This document shows positions 10,081 through 22,673 of a DNA stretch of 64,000 nt, piece after piece. Where the stretch lies: the NCBI RefSeq assembly GCF_001659605.2, contig NC_035161.2, positions 28,567,691-28,631,690 on the forward strand, read 5' to 3'. A program made the translations under genes and the position numbers. The notes under the pieces are model-generated. The model made no database searches, was not told the DNA's origin, and worked only from the letters and a program-made list of their open reading frames with translations. Numbering within the stretch: the first letter of the stretch is position 1; every line of letters begins with the position of its first letter. This DNA comes from Manihot esculenta. Taxonomy: Eukaryota; Streptophyta; Magnoliopsida; Malpighiales; Euphorbiaceae.

Positions 10081-11739
10081 GTTATAGTTTTTTTATGATT
10101 TTAATTTTAATTTTTATTAAATTTAAATTATAAATAATTAATTTGATTTTAATTTGAAAAAAAATAAATAAAATTAAAGAAATTTGAACTACACAGTGCC
10201 CAGGTTTTGGTTGCTGTGGCCTCGAGTGACAATAAAGAGCTGAAACTGAAAGGCAAATGGCGAAAACACGCAACGCCCATCAATTAAATATACCAAATGA
10301 AATATCATTATAAAAGAATATTAAAACATCTCTATTTTTCCAACCAAATTTCTTTTACTTGCATGTGCTTGTGTGGTCCAATTTCACATTTCTTTCCTCG
10401 ATCCGTGGTCATGGGACTAATTTTGATGTGACACCGTTTTGCCAACAAAGAGATGTCCGAATGAGAAATTTTAAATATGAAATTTGAATTTAATAAAATA
10501 CTAGTTGTCTTATTTTTTTTCATATGTCTATACTCAAAAAATTATAATATTAATAATATTAATAATTTTTATTTTATATTTTAAATTTTTAATATTAAAT
10601 TTTATTAATAATAAATTATTTATTAATTAAAAATAATTTTATTTCATTTGTTTAGGGATTAATGTATAAAAAAATGTATTTCTAATTGCTGTAGACTATC
10701 AGTATGATTTGACTCGACCTGTTCCAAACACCTTAATTAAAGCTAAATTCTATCTTTCTTTTTCTTTTATGAACATAATTATTACATAACAGAAGGATTA
10801 TAAACTAGTATAACGTTTATTTTCTTCCATGCATGCATGCATAACGTGTACACTATATATAATTTTATTAAAAAGCCAACCTAAAAAATAATTGTTAGAT
10901 AATTTTAATTTTTAATAATTAATTTTATTATTAACGTGGTGTTTTTTCGTATAAATTAATATTTATATTACATGCCTGTAATTTGCAGTAAAAATTTATT
11001 ATAATAAAAAATATAAATTTAATAATTGATATTGCTACTGATTCGGAGATAATAAATTTTACAAATAAATTTTAGTTTGATAAAAAATCTACTAAAAGAA
11101 AATATTTAGAATACGATATCAAATATTAAGTTAATCTTCAAAATGTTACAAAGCTTTTTAAATAAAATTTAGATGTGTGAATGTATATTTGAGTATGTAA
11201 GCGTCCCTGCTAATTTGTAAAGAAAGAAATTGCCGGTTAAAGAGAAGCTGGCTGGTGCATCAAAAGCATACAACTATCTTAATCATTTGATTAGAAAAGC
11301 AATTTCCAATTCAAAAAGAAGACAAGCACTTCTTCTTCAATTGCCATTTTCTTCTCCATTTCTTTTCCCTTTTTTGTTGCTTTACCTTTATGATCCGACC
11401 CATCTTCTCTCCTATATATAATAATAATACATAAAAAAAAATAATTGCAATTAAAGAAAAAATAAAAATAGAAAAGTAACCAAAAATTTATTTAGAATAA
11501 TTTAATCAGATTCTAAAGGATTTATGCTTTCATATAATGTTTAGTATTATAAATTAAAATTATTAAATCTTTATCGTAATGAAAAAAATTACCTGTATTC
11601 TTTTGTAGGGATATAAATGACATGTCTTCCTACTTTTGTGGTGAATTTTAATAATTTAAATTTTTAGTATTAATTATTTAAAAGAAATATAATTTATGTT
11701 AATATTTCACCAAAACTAACTATTGGCCACCAAACTTTC
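10081..11739. other. AT-rich intergenic DNA
   Basis: No convincing gene. It contains short palindromic ATGCATGCATGCAT (about 10830) and a CT-rich stretch at 11330-11400. Confidence 0.5.
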
Positions 11740-12080
11740 TACATTCGAAAGTAAGGTCATACTTTGAAAAAGAGTATAGATCCAAGACCTATTAGACTTT
11801 CTTCAAAGCAAGTCGGCTCCACGCAATGCATCTCAGTCCGGTGATAAAAATCAGACTGGACAGGTCATGTGCATAGACTCATATGAAAGAAGTCTAGTCT
11901 AAAAACATAGCAGGAGGTACGAGAACAGGCCAAATCACCTCACAGTCCTGTCCGCATGAACGCCGAAAGAAATTAAATGACCGTTTTACGTAGAGAGAAT
12001 ATCTAACACATCCGTATATACAGACCTGAATGAGAGAAATAGATAGCACCGTAATACAGACGATTAGACATCACTAATAA
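11740..12080. other. Possible LTR relic
   Basis: A 340-bp moderate-GC block containing AAATTAAATGACCGTTTTACG and several short CAGTCCG/CAGTCCTG phrases, in otherwise AT-rich DNA. Its composition and the AAATGACC/AAATGGCC phrase suggest kinship with 9840-10080. Ends are not definable. Confidence 0.3.
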
Positions 12081-12361
12081 AATAAAATAAAACAATATTT
12101 TTTCTATCGCGTGTAAATTCTATTTTTTGAATTTTCATAACATCACTAGTAATATATTTATTTTATTAATTAAATAATTAGTGATTAATATAATTAAATT
12201 AAATAATTTTACGGAGAAATTTTATAATACGACCAGAATTAGCAGTATAGCTAATTATGCTTTGAAACTTGAGCGTGGTTAACCTCTTCATTGGTGAGTG
12301 TCAAATTTGAAAACAATAATGTGTCAAGTGGTCCATGATCTTTTGTTTTGGTTTTGTAACT

Positions 12362-12391
12362 AGGCTAGCCTAGCCTAGCCTAGCCTAGCCT
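12362..12391. repeat. Pentanucleotide microsatellite (CTAGC)n
   Basis: About six tandem copies of AGCCT/CTAGC in a 30-bp tract, distinct from the surrounding AT-rich sequence. Confidence 0.9.
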
Positions 12392-12699
12392 GGCCGTCAG
12401 ATTGTATTATGATTAAAATGATTATATACACTGAATGGTACACTAATCTGTTTAATTCTTTTAGTGTTTTATCCACATCTAACTGTTGCAGGTAATTACG
12501 TACTCCCTCTGTTTTTTTATTTATTATTTAATATTTTTGCATATAAATTAAAAAAATAACAATAAATATATTAAATTTATTTTCATAAAAAGAATTACAA
12601 TAATAGATGAGAAAGACTAAAGAGTAATAAAGTAATCATGACTTGAACATTAATTAATTGTTGGACAATGAAAGGGATGGTGATTGTAAAAGGTCATGA

Positions 12700-13076
12700 A
12701 AGCATAAAAAAATTAAATTGAATTAATTTAAAATTTTAATTTTAAAAAATTTAATTATATTAATCAATTCAATTTTAATACAAAAATTTTAAAAAATTAA
12801 ATTAATTAATAATAATAACATATTATTTTTAATAATATAAAAATTAAATTATATTGAAATATTTTAATTAAATTTTAAAATATTAAAAATAAAGTATAAA
12901 AAATAAAATATGTGTTAAAAAATTCTATTAAATTCAAATCGAATCAAATTAGATCGGTTCGATTCGATTTAATTTCTTTTTAAAATCGATTTAATTTTGA
13001 CAACTATTAAAATTTTGATTTTTAATTTATTTAATTATATTCAATTTTAAATCGAATGAAAAAATGTTCATCCTAA
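12700..13076 (-). mobile_element. Degenerate copy of a CCGAACC-type repeat element
   Basis: AT-rich self-complementary sequence with GATCGGTTCGATTCGATTT-like blocks, ending ATGTTCATCCTAA. On the minus strand that is TTAGGATGAACAT, close to the TTAGGGGTGAGCAT start of the repeat at 45330. It is probably an older copy of the same dispersed element in opposite orientation. Confidence 0.4.
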
Positions 13077-13995
13077 TAAATATTTGTATATGTCCAGTAA
13101 AAAAATTTTAAAATTGAGTTTATTATAAATTTAAAATATAAATAAATAATTTTTTTATATTAAAAAAATAAATTCACTTATTAAATTTATAAACCGAATT
13201 TAAACAAATATTACATTCTTATAATAAAAAAATTATTTAAATTCAATTTACCATAAATTTAATACATAAATAAATTACTTATTTATATTTTGAACTAATG
13301 AAAAGAACTGTGTTCCAAAAAGAATTGGACATTCCTTTAGGCTCTTCGTTATGCGTAAAAAGATATAAATAATTATTATTAGTACTACCGAATTGTTATT
13401 ATTAGTAGTAGTACTGAATTGTTATTATCTATCAATTTTATTTTATTTTATCCTATTTCTTTATTCCACAAAGGAAGATGCATGTATTCCACTTGCATAG
13501 AATCCTCTTTACATACGTGCAAAACGTCAACTTTGAATGTCTTTACACATTGATATTAATTAAAAATTATATATATGAGTGGGATTAAAAAATCTGTTTT
13601 TTAAAAAAAAATACAAAATTTTTCTGATAGAATTAGGTGGCTAGATAATTAGGAGATTAAGAAGAATTATTTAATCAATAAAATCTGTTATTGCTTAAAT
13701 AATTTTAGAAAAAAAAAAAAAAGAGAGAAGAAGAAGAATGTAATTTGGAAGGCAAAGCAATACCCAGCTTTATTAAGGACGAAAATATACATGAAGGAAT
13801 TAATGAAGAGAGAAGCCAAGTTAAAGCTGCTGCTTCAAACCTGGAAAGTTTTTTTTTTTTTTTTTTTTTTTTTCCGGGAAAGTTGGGGCTTTGGATTTAA
13901 TGTTTTGGTATGAGGATCCAACAAACGATACTGAACTGCTAAGCTAGTTAACGTTTTACTATAATACCCACGTAATTGTTTCAGCTTTCAATTAA
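13077..13995. other. Intergenic, 3' of the DREB gene
   Basis: AT-rich with a 25-base T run (13849-13873) and a purine tract at 13708-13740. The region 13740-13990 is less AT-rich and could include the 3' UTR of the minus-strand DREB gene. I could not fix a polyadenylation site. Confidence 0.4.
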
Positions 13996-14709
13996 TTAAT
14001 ACTCCCACAGATAAGGCTCTTCATGCCAGAATCCCATGTCCAAACTCTCAGCTCCGACAACCTGCGGCCAAGATGATGGCAAGTAGCAGAACTTGTCAAC
14101 TTGATGGCTTATGTCCTGCAGAAGATCCGGCAAGTCAATAAAAGTATCGTCCTCATGATCTCTTAATGTTGAGCTTAAGAATTCTTGAGTATCATGAGAT
14201 AACTCTGTGCTATCTAGGCTGGACTCCATTTCAGCTTGATCGTGAACTTTATTGTAGTTCAAGGCAGCTGCTAGAGCAGCAGCAGCTTGAATATCTTTCG
14301 GAGATGCACTTGCCGGAATGGGAAGCTCATGAGCTAACTCTGGGAAATTGAGATGAGCTGAACGACCCTTTATTGTTAAAGCTGCTACATCGTGAGCTCG
14401 AGCGGCCATTTCTGCTGTAGGATAAGTTCCAAGCCAAATTCTTGATTTCTTCCTTGGTTCTCGGATTTCGGATACCCATTTGCCCCATTGACGCATTCTC
14501 ACTCCCCGATAAGCTGGATGGCTCCTGGAATTTTCAGCAGTAATCTTTACCATTTTGTTGCTTTCATCACTGTTCTTGAGTTCCGGGTCTTGCTTAGACC
14601 TTTTTTGGTACTCCAACTCAGAGGAGGTGTTCATTGAAAAGGGAGAGGCAGTTGAAGAAGAAGAAGAATTATTCTGCGCCTCAGACTCCATATCTAGCGA
14701 CCTTTCCAT
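13996..14709 (-). CDS. DREB-type AP2/ERF transcription factor (A-4/TINY-like)
   Basis: Encodes 237 aa in one exon, as usual for this family. I start at the ATG 14709 (context CCTCCATGG). The frame stays open 19 codons further upstream, but without an ATG. A Ser-rich N-terminus is followed by a basic KRSK patch (about 36-39, possible nuclear signal) and one AP2 domain from YRGV (67) to LNFP (about 120-123), with the [19 protein letters not shown] core. V79 and E84 occupy the two positions (V14, E19) that mark DREB rather than ERF members, predicting binding to DRE/CRT (RCCGAC) sites in the nucleus. An Ala-rich helix follows the domain. The acidic C-terminus ends in L-W-E-Y, resembling the C-terminal motif of A-4 members. 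Role inferred: stress or developmental regulation; the exact orthologue is undetermined. Confidence 0.93.
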   Translation of the reverse strand: MERSLDMESEAQNNSSSSSTASPFSMNTSSELEYQKRSKQDPELKNSDESNKMVKITAENSRSHPAYRGVRMRQWGKWVSEIREPRKKSRIWLGTYPTAEMAARAHDVAALTIKGRSAHLNFPELAHELPIPASASPKDIQAAAALAAALNYNKVHDQAEMESSLDSTELSHDTQEFLSSTLRDHEDDTFIDLPDLLQDISHQVDKFCYLPSSWPQVVGAESLDMGFWHEEPYLWEY

Positions 14710-14850
14710 GGAGGAATTTAAAGGGAACGGCTTGGTGAAAATTTTGTGAATCAGCGGTTGAAACAAGATACAGATAGCTCTTGAATTTTAGGGAACTTGA
14801 GTCAATGTGAGAAGCTTTACAGAAAACGTCATTAAAGAAATGGGCCTAAG

Positions 14851-14860
14851 CATATAAAAG
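14851..14860 (-). promoter_or_regulatory. Putative TATA box of the DREB gene
   Basis: The minus strand reads CTTTTATATG about 145 bp upstream of the chosen ATG. It leaves room for a 5' UTR of roughly 100-115 bases with no earlier in-frame ATG. A TGACGTTT (ACGT-core) motif lies just downstream near 14823-14830. Position-based inference only. Confidence 0.55.
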
Positions 14861-14910
14861 GGTTTACAGTTTTGGTTCAGGATATTTATTATTTAGTTGC
14901 CCAATATTAT

Positions 14911-15441
14911 TATTATTAATAAATTAATTTTTATATTTTTAAAAATTTATTAAAATATTTTTTTATTAACGAAATAATTTTTCATTATCTTTTTTCTTCA
15001 AAATCCATGAAGAGTAAGAAATTTTTTTTAAAAAAATTTAATTTTACTTTCAATAACTTTTTTCTTTTTTTAAAAAAAATAATCTAATTTATTTTTCTTC
15101 AATAATTTAATTTTTAAAATCTTTTTTTTTTTACTTTTTCTTCTTATTCTTTAATAATCCAATTTTTAAAACTTAATTTTTTTTACTTTTTCTTCAATAA
15201 CCTTTTTTTTATTTTTTTTCTTCTTCCTTAATAATCTAATTTTTAAATTTTCATTTTTTTCTTATTTTTTCGATAACCTAATTTTAAAATTCATTTTTTT
15301 TATAAAGATAAAAGAAAAAAATTGATTTTTTAATATATTTTTAATGATAAAAATAAATAAAATTAAACGTAAAAATTATTTTATTAATAAAAAATATTTT
15401 AATAAATTTTTAAAAATATAAAAATTAATTTATTAATAAAA
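14911..15441. mobile_element. Foldback/MITE with long terminal inverted repeats
   Basis: The left arm (14911-14985) and right arm (about 15365-15441) are inverted copies over some 70 bp, centred on ATATTTTTAAAAATTTATT. The interior is pyrimidine-rich on the plus strand (CTTTTTTCTT repeats). Related arms occur near 39800-40290, 40400-40470 and 41100-41200. No coding capacity. It lies just upstream of the DREB promoter. Superfamily not determined. Confidence 0.65.
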
Positions 15442-17850
15442 TCTCCCTTTTAATTATTTTGTCTGTGAATAATGCACAACAGCATCTGGCTTTTATCTTG
15501 GGTAGTCATATTGCTTCTTGGCTTTAACCAGATGTCCGACTAAAGACGTGTCATTAATTATTAGAGAAAAATTAATATTGTTCAAAAATAATATTAGACT
15601 CATATTTAAAAGGCATATTCGATAAAAAGATGACAATTTTTACTTTTATAATTAATTTTTTTAAATTTATTATAATTATAATAACTTTTTAAAATTAATT
15701 TTAATTATATTTAAATTAAATATATGTTATTATTCTCACCATATATATTGTTTGATTAACTTGAATTAAAATTTAATTAAGATGCTAAATTTTTAATTAT
15801 TTTAAAATTTTAAATTATAAAATTAAAATTTTAAATTTTAATTAAATAAATGAAAATTTAGAATTTTAATCATATAATTTAGAGATTTTAATTAAAATTT
15901 AACTCAAATTAATCAAATTTTTTTATGTAATAAAAATAATAACACATCATAATGTAAATTAATTTAAATTTGATTAAAATTAATTTAAAATATTACTGTA
16001 ATTAAAAGTTAAAATTTTTTAATTTAAAAATTAAAAATTTCTGACTATAAATATCAAAATCATAAAATTATGATTTTTTAGGTAATAGACCTATTTAAAA
16101 TAATAATTTATTAGATTAAAGTCTAAAAAATTAAATAAAAAAATATTAAAAAACTATATTATTTTATTTATTTTTAATTTATAATTTATAATTTAATTTG
16201 TGTTAAAATAATATGATAGTGTTTATAAACTATTATTATTTTTTAATGATATAAATTCACGAGTTGTTAATTTAATATAAATTAAATTAAAATTTTAAAA
16301 TAAAAAATTAATAAAATCATAATTTTTTTATTTTTTTCTAATAATAATAAAATTCCTCAGTGGCAGTGCGCATCACCAAAATTAAGAGGAAAACCCAAGT
16401 TGGTAATTTTATGAGAATGGGGAATCGCTGATGGGCCAATGCAGGTATGCTTTCTTTTGCCGAAATCAGTAGTTGTTTAAGCCACGAATTTCACGTTGAA
16501 AGCTGGCTTTGGGGTCCCCATGCGCTTTTCAGACAGACTACCGACTAATTTCCTTCCTATTTTGGATGTCGCCACTGCATGAACAATGCTAAAGTAATAA
16601 TAATAATAAAATTAAGGCATCTTTTAAAAATTTATAAAATTTTTTAAAAAGTTTTTATATAATTATATATAAATTTTATTTTTTAAAATTAAAGCAGGTA
16701 GAATTTTTTATTTTAAATAAAAAATAAAAAAAATGAGAGTTTATGTGATTTGATAAAATTAATTTTTTATTTTTCTATTTTTAAATGCGCATTAAATAGT
16801 TTTTATCTTTTATTAATTATAGAGGATAAATAATGTTTATTTTAAAATTATAGAGAGTAGATAGTTATTATTTTAAAATTATAATTAAAAATTAAATAAT
16901 TATATTTTTAAAATTATATGAACTAAATATTTATATTTTAAAATTATAGATATTAATTAAAAATAAGAGAATTCTAATTATTTTATAAATTATTAACTAT
17001 TGAAATAGATAGAAGATAAGGATATTGAAATGAAAAGAACGATTTTGAAAAACGGAGTCTATATAGTCTATTTCTTTAAATAGAGAAATTAATTAATTTT
17101 TTTTCAAATTAGAATCGAAAATTGAGAGATTGATATATTTATCATTAAATTAATTAGTTAATTTTATTAAAATTATAAATATTAAATAATTATTTTTTAT
17201 AAAATTAAATTTTTATGGATATTTTAAATTTAAATAAAAATCAAATGGACACTGCAATGTCGTTTTTTAGCCCACTTGAAGAATGAAATGAACGAAAAAT
17301 ATTTTTTATTTTTTAATATTTGAAATATTTAGAAAATTTAATTAATAAAAAATATTTTTTTAATTAAAAAATTAAATAATTTTAAAAAACTAACTTTTTA
17401 TTTAAAAAAATAAATTATTTTCTATAATTTAAAATTTTTTTAAGATCTTCATATATAAATTTATTAATATATTTTATTTTTTAGATTAAAATTAAATAAT
17501 AAAAAATAAATTACTGTATTAAATAATATTTTTCATAGAAAACACATTGTCGGATATAATGACGTTAATTCTTAAATAAAATCTAAAATAAATATAAAAT
17601 TGAGAAGGAGGAAGAGCAACATTGGATTTGTTACCCTTACATAACTTTAAAAATTATAAATATATTACTTTATTTTTATTTAAAAATTTAAGTTGAACAT
17701 TAATTATATTGATTTTTTATTTAAATTAATTGAAAATTTTAATTTAATATGTGTAAATAGTATTTAATTAAATTTTATAAAAAAAATAACTAACTAAACT
17801 TGAAAATTTTCATTAAAAAAATCAGTATTAAAAAAATCATTAAAAATACT
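15442..17850. other. AT-rich intergenic DNA
   Basis: Almost entirely low-complexity A/T sequence, with one moderate-GC island at 16360-16580. No gene seen. Confidence 0.6.
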
Positions 17851-18010
17851 GGTAATTTTAGTGGCAGATATTTGGATCCATTGCTAATTGATATAATATA
17901 ATAATCGCTAAGCAGATTATATGTTCCATTAAAAAAAATTATTAAAGATATGGTAATTTTAGTGACAGATATTTGGATCCATTGGTAATTGATATAACAC
18001 AATAATTATT
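17851..18010. repeat. 101-bp direct duplication
   Basis: GGTAATTTTAGTGGCAGATATTTGGATCC at 17851 recurs at 17952 with one change, and similarity continues through CTAATTGATATAA. Confidence 0.8.
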
Positions 18011-18069
18011 TAAGACAGACCATATATTGACACTCGAAAATATGTCCATATAATAAGAATTTAATTAGA

Positions 18070-18640
18070 TGATATTTAGTCCTACTAAAGGTAAACAAGA
18101 TCCGGACGCTTCAAGTTTCAACTCTTCGTCAAGACTCGCTATCTCAACCTACGGGATGAAACTCCACGAGAAGTTACCGTTAGATGATGCAATCCAACAG
18201 ATCTCTATTATACCTATAATTATGTGATCCTTTATCCACTGGCTAGTACCGATCCGATTTTTATGAGATGCAATAATTAACTCTATCGTCTGACAGTATA
18301 AAAACTGATGAATGCAGAGATCAAATGACGCAATCCTGACACAACTACTGTTAAGTTCAAAACATTACATTACAATCGCTCTTGTCTTTAACTTACTGAC
18401 TTGAACGTCGGAGTGACTGTGGTAGACACCCACCACCTCACTCTCTTTCTTACATATTGGTTAATTACAGACAAATCCATTTCAGTCATATAAGTAATAA
18501 TACTATTTACAAAGATTCATAACCTTGAATCAAAGAGGTCTTAGGGATCATTGAGAAGAAACTTTACTTGCTTATTTACTTTCCTAACACTATAGATATT
18601 AGCTAGTCATTAAAACATTTAGCTACAAACAACCTCACTA
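18070..18640. mobile_element. Probable solo or decayed LTR (gypsy, Tat-like)
   Basis: A 570-bp moderate-GC block with a TATAAAAAC promoter-like site (about 18297) and an ACTTACTGACTTGAACGTCGG phrase near 18390, a composition I associate with Tat-type gypsy LTRs. No coding sequence, and clear target duplications were not found. Confidence 0.4.
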
Positions 18641-19131
18641 ATAAGTTTTAGTAAAAACATAAATCTCACAAATTAATTCGTATATAAATTGTTTTTAGTA
18701 TTATAGTAAATAGATAATACAAATAAAAATATAATTATACAATATTATTTTTTTACTTTTAATAATATAATTAATAAATTTAAAAGTATTCAAACTTTTA
18801 ATAACTAGAGTAACACGTTAATTTAAAATTTGCTATGTGATATAAATAAAAATTTCATAATTATAATGTTTTAATTTATTTTAATTTGTTGATTCTTATG
18901 AATTTATTTTTACTAATTTTTATGAATTATATATATTCATATCTAAAAAAAATTACTCGTAAGTTATAATATAATATATTCTATGTTAAATACATAATAA
19001 AAGATGTATATGTTTTAAATTTCTATTAATACAATAAAAAGTAAAACTAAAAAATTAAAAATTATAAAATATGTTGAGTCGAATTAAATATTGTAAATTT
19101 ATAATTTTTAAATAATTTTAATATGTTATTG
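18641..19131. other. AT-rich intergenic DNA
   Basis: Low-complexity A/T sequence up to the CACTA-like terminus. No gene seen. Confidence 0.6.
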
Positions 19132-19146
19132 CACAAAAAAACAGAT

Positions 19147-19174
19147 ATCAGCGACGGAAAATTCCGTCGCTGAT
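19147..19174. repeat. Perfect subterminal palindrome
   Basis: ATCAGCGACGGAA and its exact reverse complement are separated by two bases. It is a likely subterminal transposase-binding or hairpin site of the CACTA-like element. Confidence 0.75.
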
Positions 19175-19536
19175 AGTCTAAAACCCGTCGCTGACACTTT
19201 CAGTGACGGATTTCAAATGGCCCAAGATTTATCGCTTAAATCATATCGATTCTCACAGATTAAAAACATTAGCGACAAGCTTTGTTCGTCACTAAATCCA
19301 TTGAAAAAGAGAATTCATCCAATACCCAATCCATGGCTAATCTACTAAAAATAATTAATGACGAAAAATAGCAATTGAAAATCTATCAGAAATATTAAGA
19401 TCATTTTAATAAAAATAATCACAAATCCATAATAAATATTGTTTTATCAAATGGGTCACTAGCTCGTCGCAAAATTATTTATATATTTAATAATATTCAT
19501 TATCCTCAAAAAAATAATTTCTTTTTTTATTAGACA

Positions 19537-21820
19537 TGTAACAGCCCGCTTACCGGACCATCACCGGCACTAGGATCCAGATCGGCTTAAGGCCGCCGGG
19601 ACCCGTAGTAAGCCACCTGTAAACTCTGTGTACCTGATAAAACCCATACATGATCACACTTAAACTTAACACTGTTACTTACTCTTCTCTATTATTTTCT
19701 TTTTTTCTTTCTTTGCTTGACTATCTTTTCTTTTCTTGAAACTTTTCTCATCAACTAAGCCTGGACTATGCATGCTCTGTCTGTATGCACTCGAAGAGTG
19801 ATACCTGCTATGGTACCATACAGTAACTACAGAGATAGAAATACTACCATGCACCAAGCCTAGCTCTCATCACAACATTGTCTCAAACATATATAACATA
19901 AAAGGATCATGTACAAAGGATAACAAGCACTAGGGCCAAGCACAATACTCTAATACTCTATATAACTTGCTTTTACATCATTTCTATACATTACATAAAC
20001 TCTGTACTGTACATTATTATCATGTCCACTATTCTATACTAGTACATATGCGTTTACCCTTGCTTTCTCTTTCTCTTTCTCTTCTCTGAGGCCCTGAAAA
20101 ATGGGGTTAGGGAGAGGGATGAGCTACTAAAGCCCAGTGAGCGGAAACCATAAAAACATTTAAAATATGCTATAATGAAATGCATCACTGCACAAACATT
20201 TCACATCTCAGATTGGACATGACCCCAAAACTCCCTCTGTCGGTGCCCGGCCCCCAAAGGAGCTCACACAGGTCTTTCACTAACTACTCATGGTGCCCGA
20301 CCCTATAAGGGCTCTCACAGGACTCATCCAAGTTAAATGCCCGGCCCCAAAGGAGCTCACACAGGACATACAATAATGACAGACTTATGGGCTATTGGAG
20401 TCGCCTCGGTCCAATCCACATAAACAAATAATAATGCAATGCCTCAACTTGGTGAATACTAATGCAAAGCATCCTACATAAACATGGCAGTAATGATGCA
20501 TGAATCATGCTGAAACATTCATTAACTTAAAACAAAGTTCTGTTCCACTCACCTCTGTCAACTGCTGAGCAGTCGCTGTAACTCTAACTCTGTGGGCCTC
20601 CTTGGTCTCTCGGGTCCGTACCTACACAGGTGGACTCAAATGAGGACCAAACTTACTTAAACATAACTCTTAATATCTCCCCAAAACCCCTCTAAAACAT
20701 CATAAGCATGCATGACAAAATGGGCAAAGGAAGGCTGGTCAGGGCACTTTCGGCGGCTGGTTCGGCGGCCGAAACCTCCCTCCAGAGACGAAACTCATGC
20801 ATGTTCGGCGGCACCTTCGGCGGCCGAAAGCCTCGTCCAGAGACGAAACTCATGCACTTTCGGCGGCCGAACTCCCTCTTTCGGCGGCCGAAAGTCTCTT
20901 TCTCACCCAAAAGCCTAGCTTTCGGGGGCAAGGTTTGGCAGCCGAAACTGCCTCCACAAGGGGTTCGGCGGCCGAACCTTGCTTCGGCGGCCGAACCTGG
21001 ATTCTCCAGAAAGGCAGAATCCCGACCCAACTCAGGGTTCCAGCCTCCAAAAACCTATAAAACACCCATAACATGCATACCAACACTTCTCAACTAGCAC
21101 ATAACATATTTCATGCATATAGGGGTCTATAAACTAACTCAAACCCCTAAAACAACAGCAAAAAGCATATGCTCAACATATGCTCAACTCAAAGCTCCAC
21201 CAACAACTAACCCATAAAACTCTCTAAAAACTCTTAAAACTTACTTTAAACATAAGGGGAGGTGAGGATCCATGCTTACCTCTTGAAGAACGAGAGGATT
21301 GCTGGTCCAAACTTGGAGATGTGGTGGAAAACTACTCAAAGTCTCCAAGTTGCTCAACTTTGCTTCCTTTTGCTCAAATCTCTAAAACAAAGCTTAAAAC
21401 ATGTTAAAACATGCAAGATTTGAGGAAAACATGAGAAACACACCAAGGAGAGCTTGAACCCACCTTTGACCCAAAAACAGAGTGTTTAACACTCAAGTCT
21501 CGGGCAAAGGGGCTTTTGTGGTGGCCAACCGACTCTTCCTTCGGCGGCCTAACGTGCATGCAAAACCATGCAACTTTCGGCGGCCGAACTTCACCTTCGG
21601 CGGCCGAACCTGGCTTTTGTCCCCTTGGCCTTTTCATTTCAAAAACTCACTTTTCTTCCTTAACTCAAAACATGCAAACATGATAAAAACACTTAAAAAC
21701 CATCTTAAAAACCTTTCTTATACCCTTAGGGCAAGCTCCGACATCCTCGAATCCCGACTTCCAACGGAAAATCCGCCGGAACGTAGGAATTCCGATACCG
21801 GGGTCTAGCCGGGTATTACA
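19537..21820 (-). repeat. 3' LTR of the gypsy element
   Basis: Plus-strand ends are TGTAACAGCC and GGGTATTACA. It contains a three-copy tandem repeat with GTGCCCGGCCCC...CTCACACAGG (about 20237-20370) and two clusters of TTCGGCGGCCGAA-type palindromes (20743-20995; 21538-21605). Confidence 0.95.
20740..21000. repeat. Cluster of GCC-box-containing palindromes
   Basis: Eight TTCGGCGGC-type sites, most as the full 13-mer TTCGGCGGCCGAA. That 13-mer is a dyad with a single central base, and its minus strand contains GCCGCC, the core of the ERF-bound GCC box. Three more lie at 21538-21605, and all eleven recur in the other LTR (28405-28665; 29203-29270). Confidence 0.8.
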
Positions 21821-21835
21821 TTCTCCCCCCCTTAA
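21821..21835 (-). other. Polypurine tract of the gypsy element
   Basis: The minus strand reads CTTAAGGGGGGGAGAA immediately before the 3' LTR. Confidence 0.85.
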
Positions 21836-21926
21836 GAACATTCGTCCCCGAATGTTCCTCTCTAACTCAAACAGAGTAAAAACATAACATAAAGCGCATA
21901 AAGAACAAAAGAAGCTAACACTAACC

Positions 21927-22673
21927 TCAAAAAAGATGGGGGTACTGTTGGAGCATAGACTCCCGTGTCTCCCAGGTGCACTCTTCTATGTTATGGTGGT
22001 TCCAGAGGACTTTTACCATCGGGATCTCCTTGTTCCTTAGCTTTCTGATCTGGGTGTCAATGATCCGCACTGGTTGTTCTACATACGTGAGATCACCTAG
22101 GATCTCCACATCTGGTTCGCTGAGAACCTTACCCGGATCTGACACAAACTTCCTTAGCATCGAAACATGGAAGACTGGATGGATTCTTTCCATAGACATA
22201 GGCAAATCAAGCGTATACGACACATTTCCGACCTTCTGCACAATCTCAAAAGGTCCAATGTACCGCGGAGCCAACTTACCTTTCCTCCCAAAACGAACCA
22301 CCCCTTTCATTGGAGACACCTTCAACAAGACCAGATCCCCCTCCTCAAACTCTATGTGCTTTCTGCGAACGTCTGCATAGCTCTTCTGCCGACTAACAGC
22401 AGTCTTGAGCCTCTCTCTGATAATGGGCACCACCCTGTTCGTGATCTCTACTAACTCAGGCCCTGCTAGGGACCTTTCTCCAACTTCTTCCCAACAAACT
22501 GGTGACCTGCACTTCCTCCCATACAGAGCTTCATATGGGGCCATCCCTATGCTAGCATGATGGCTATTGTTGTAGGCAAACTCCACTAAGGGTAGATGCT
22601 GCCTCCAAGATCCGCCAAAATCTAGCACACACATTCGAAGCATATCTTCTATGGTCTGGATGGTCCTCTCTGA
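21927..22673 (-). pseudogene. C-terminal integrase and chromodomain-like part, cut off by a stop
   Basis: This is the same frame as the main gag-pol, resuming right after the TAG at 22674-22676. It contains the end of the integrase core (EFAYNNSHHASIGMAPYEALY), the DNA-binding C-terminal domain with LAPRYIGPFEIVQKVG, and a terminal V-K-V-L-W-N-H-H...E-C-T-W-E segment typical of the chromodomain-like tail that targets gypsy chromoviruses. Translation would need readthrough or an internal start (first Met 22643). Otherwise the element must use integrase supplied by relatives. Confidence 0.88.

Noticed and set aside
12362..12391. CRISPR-like or regulatory array
   Set aside because: A simple pentanucleotide microsatellite with no spacers. 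No CRISPR arrays are expected or seen in this plant DNA.
14710..14766. Longer N-terminus for the DREB protein (19 more codons)
   Set aside because: The frame is open there but has no ATG; the codon at 14766-14764 is TTG. The ATG at 14709 has good context.
20692..21097. Open frames with G-R-R-P-K and S-A-A-E repeats in the gypsy LTRs
   Set aside because: They occur in several frames on both strands and simply translate the TTCGGCGGCCGAA palindromes.
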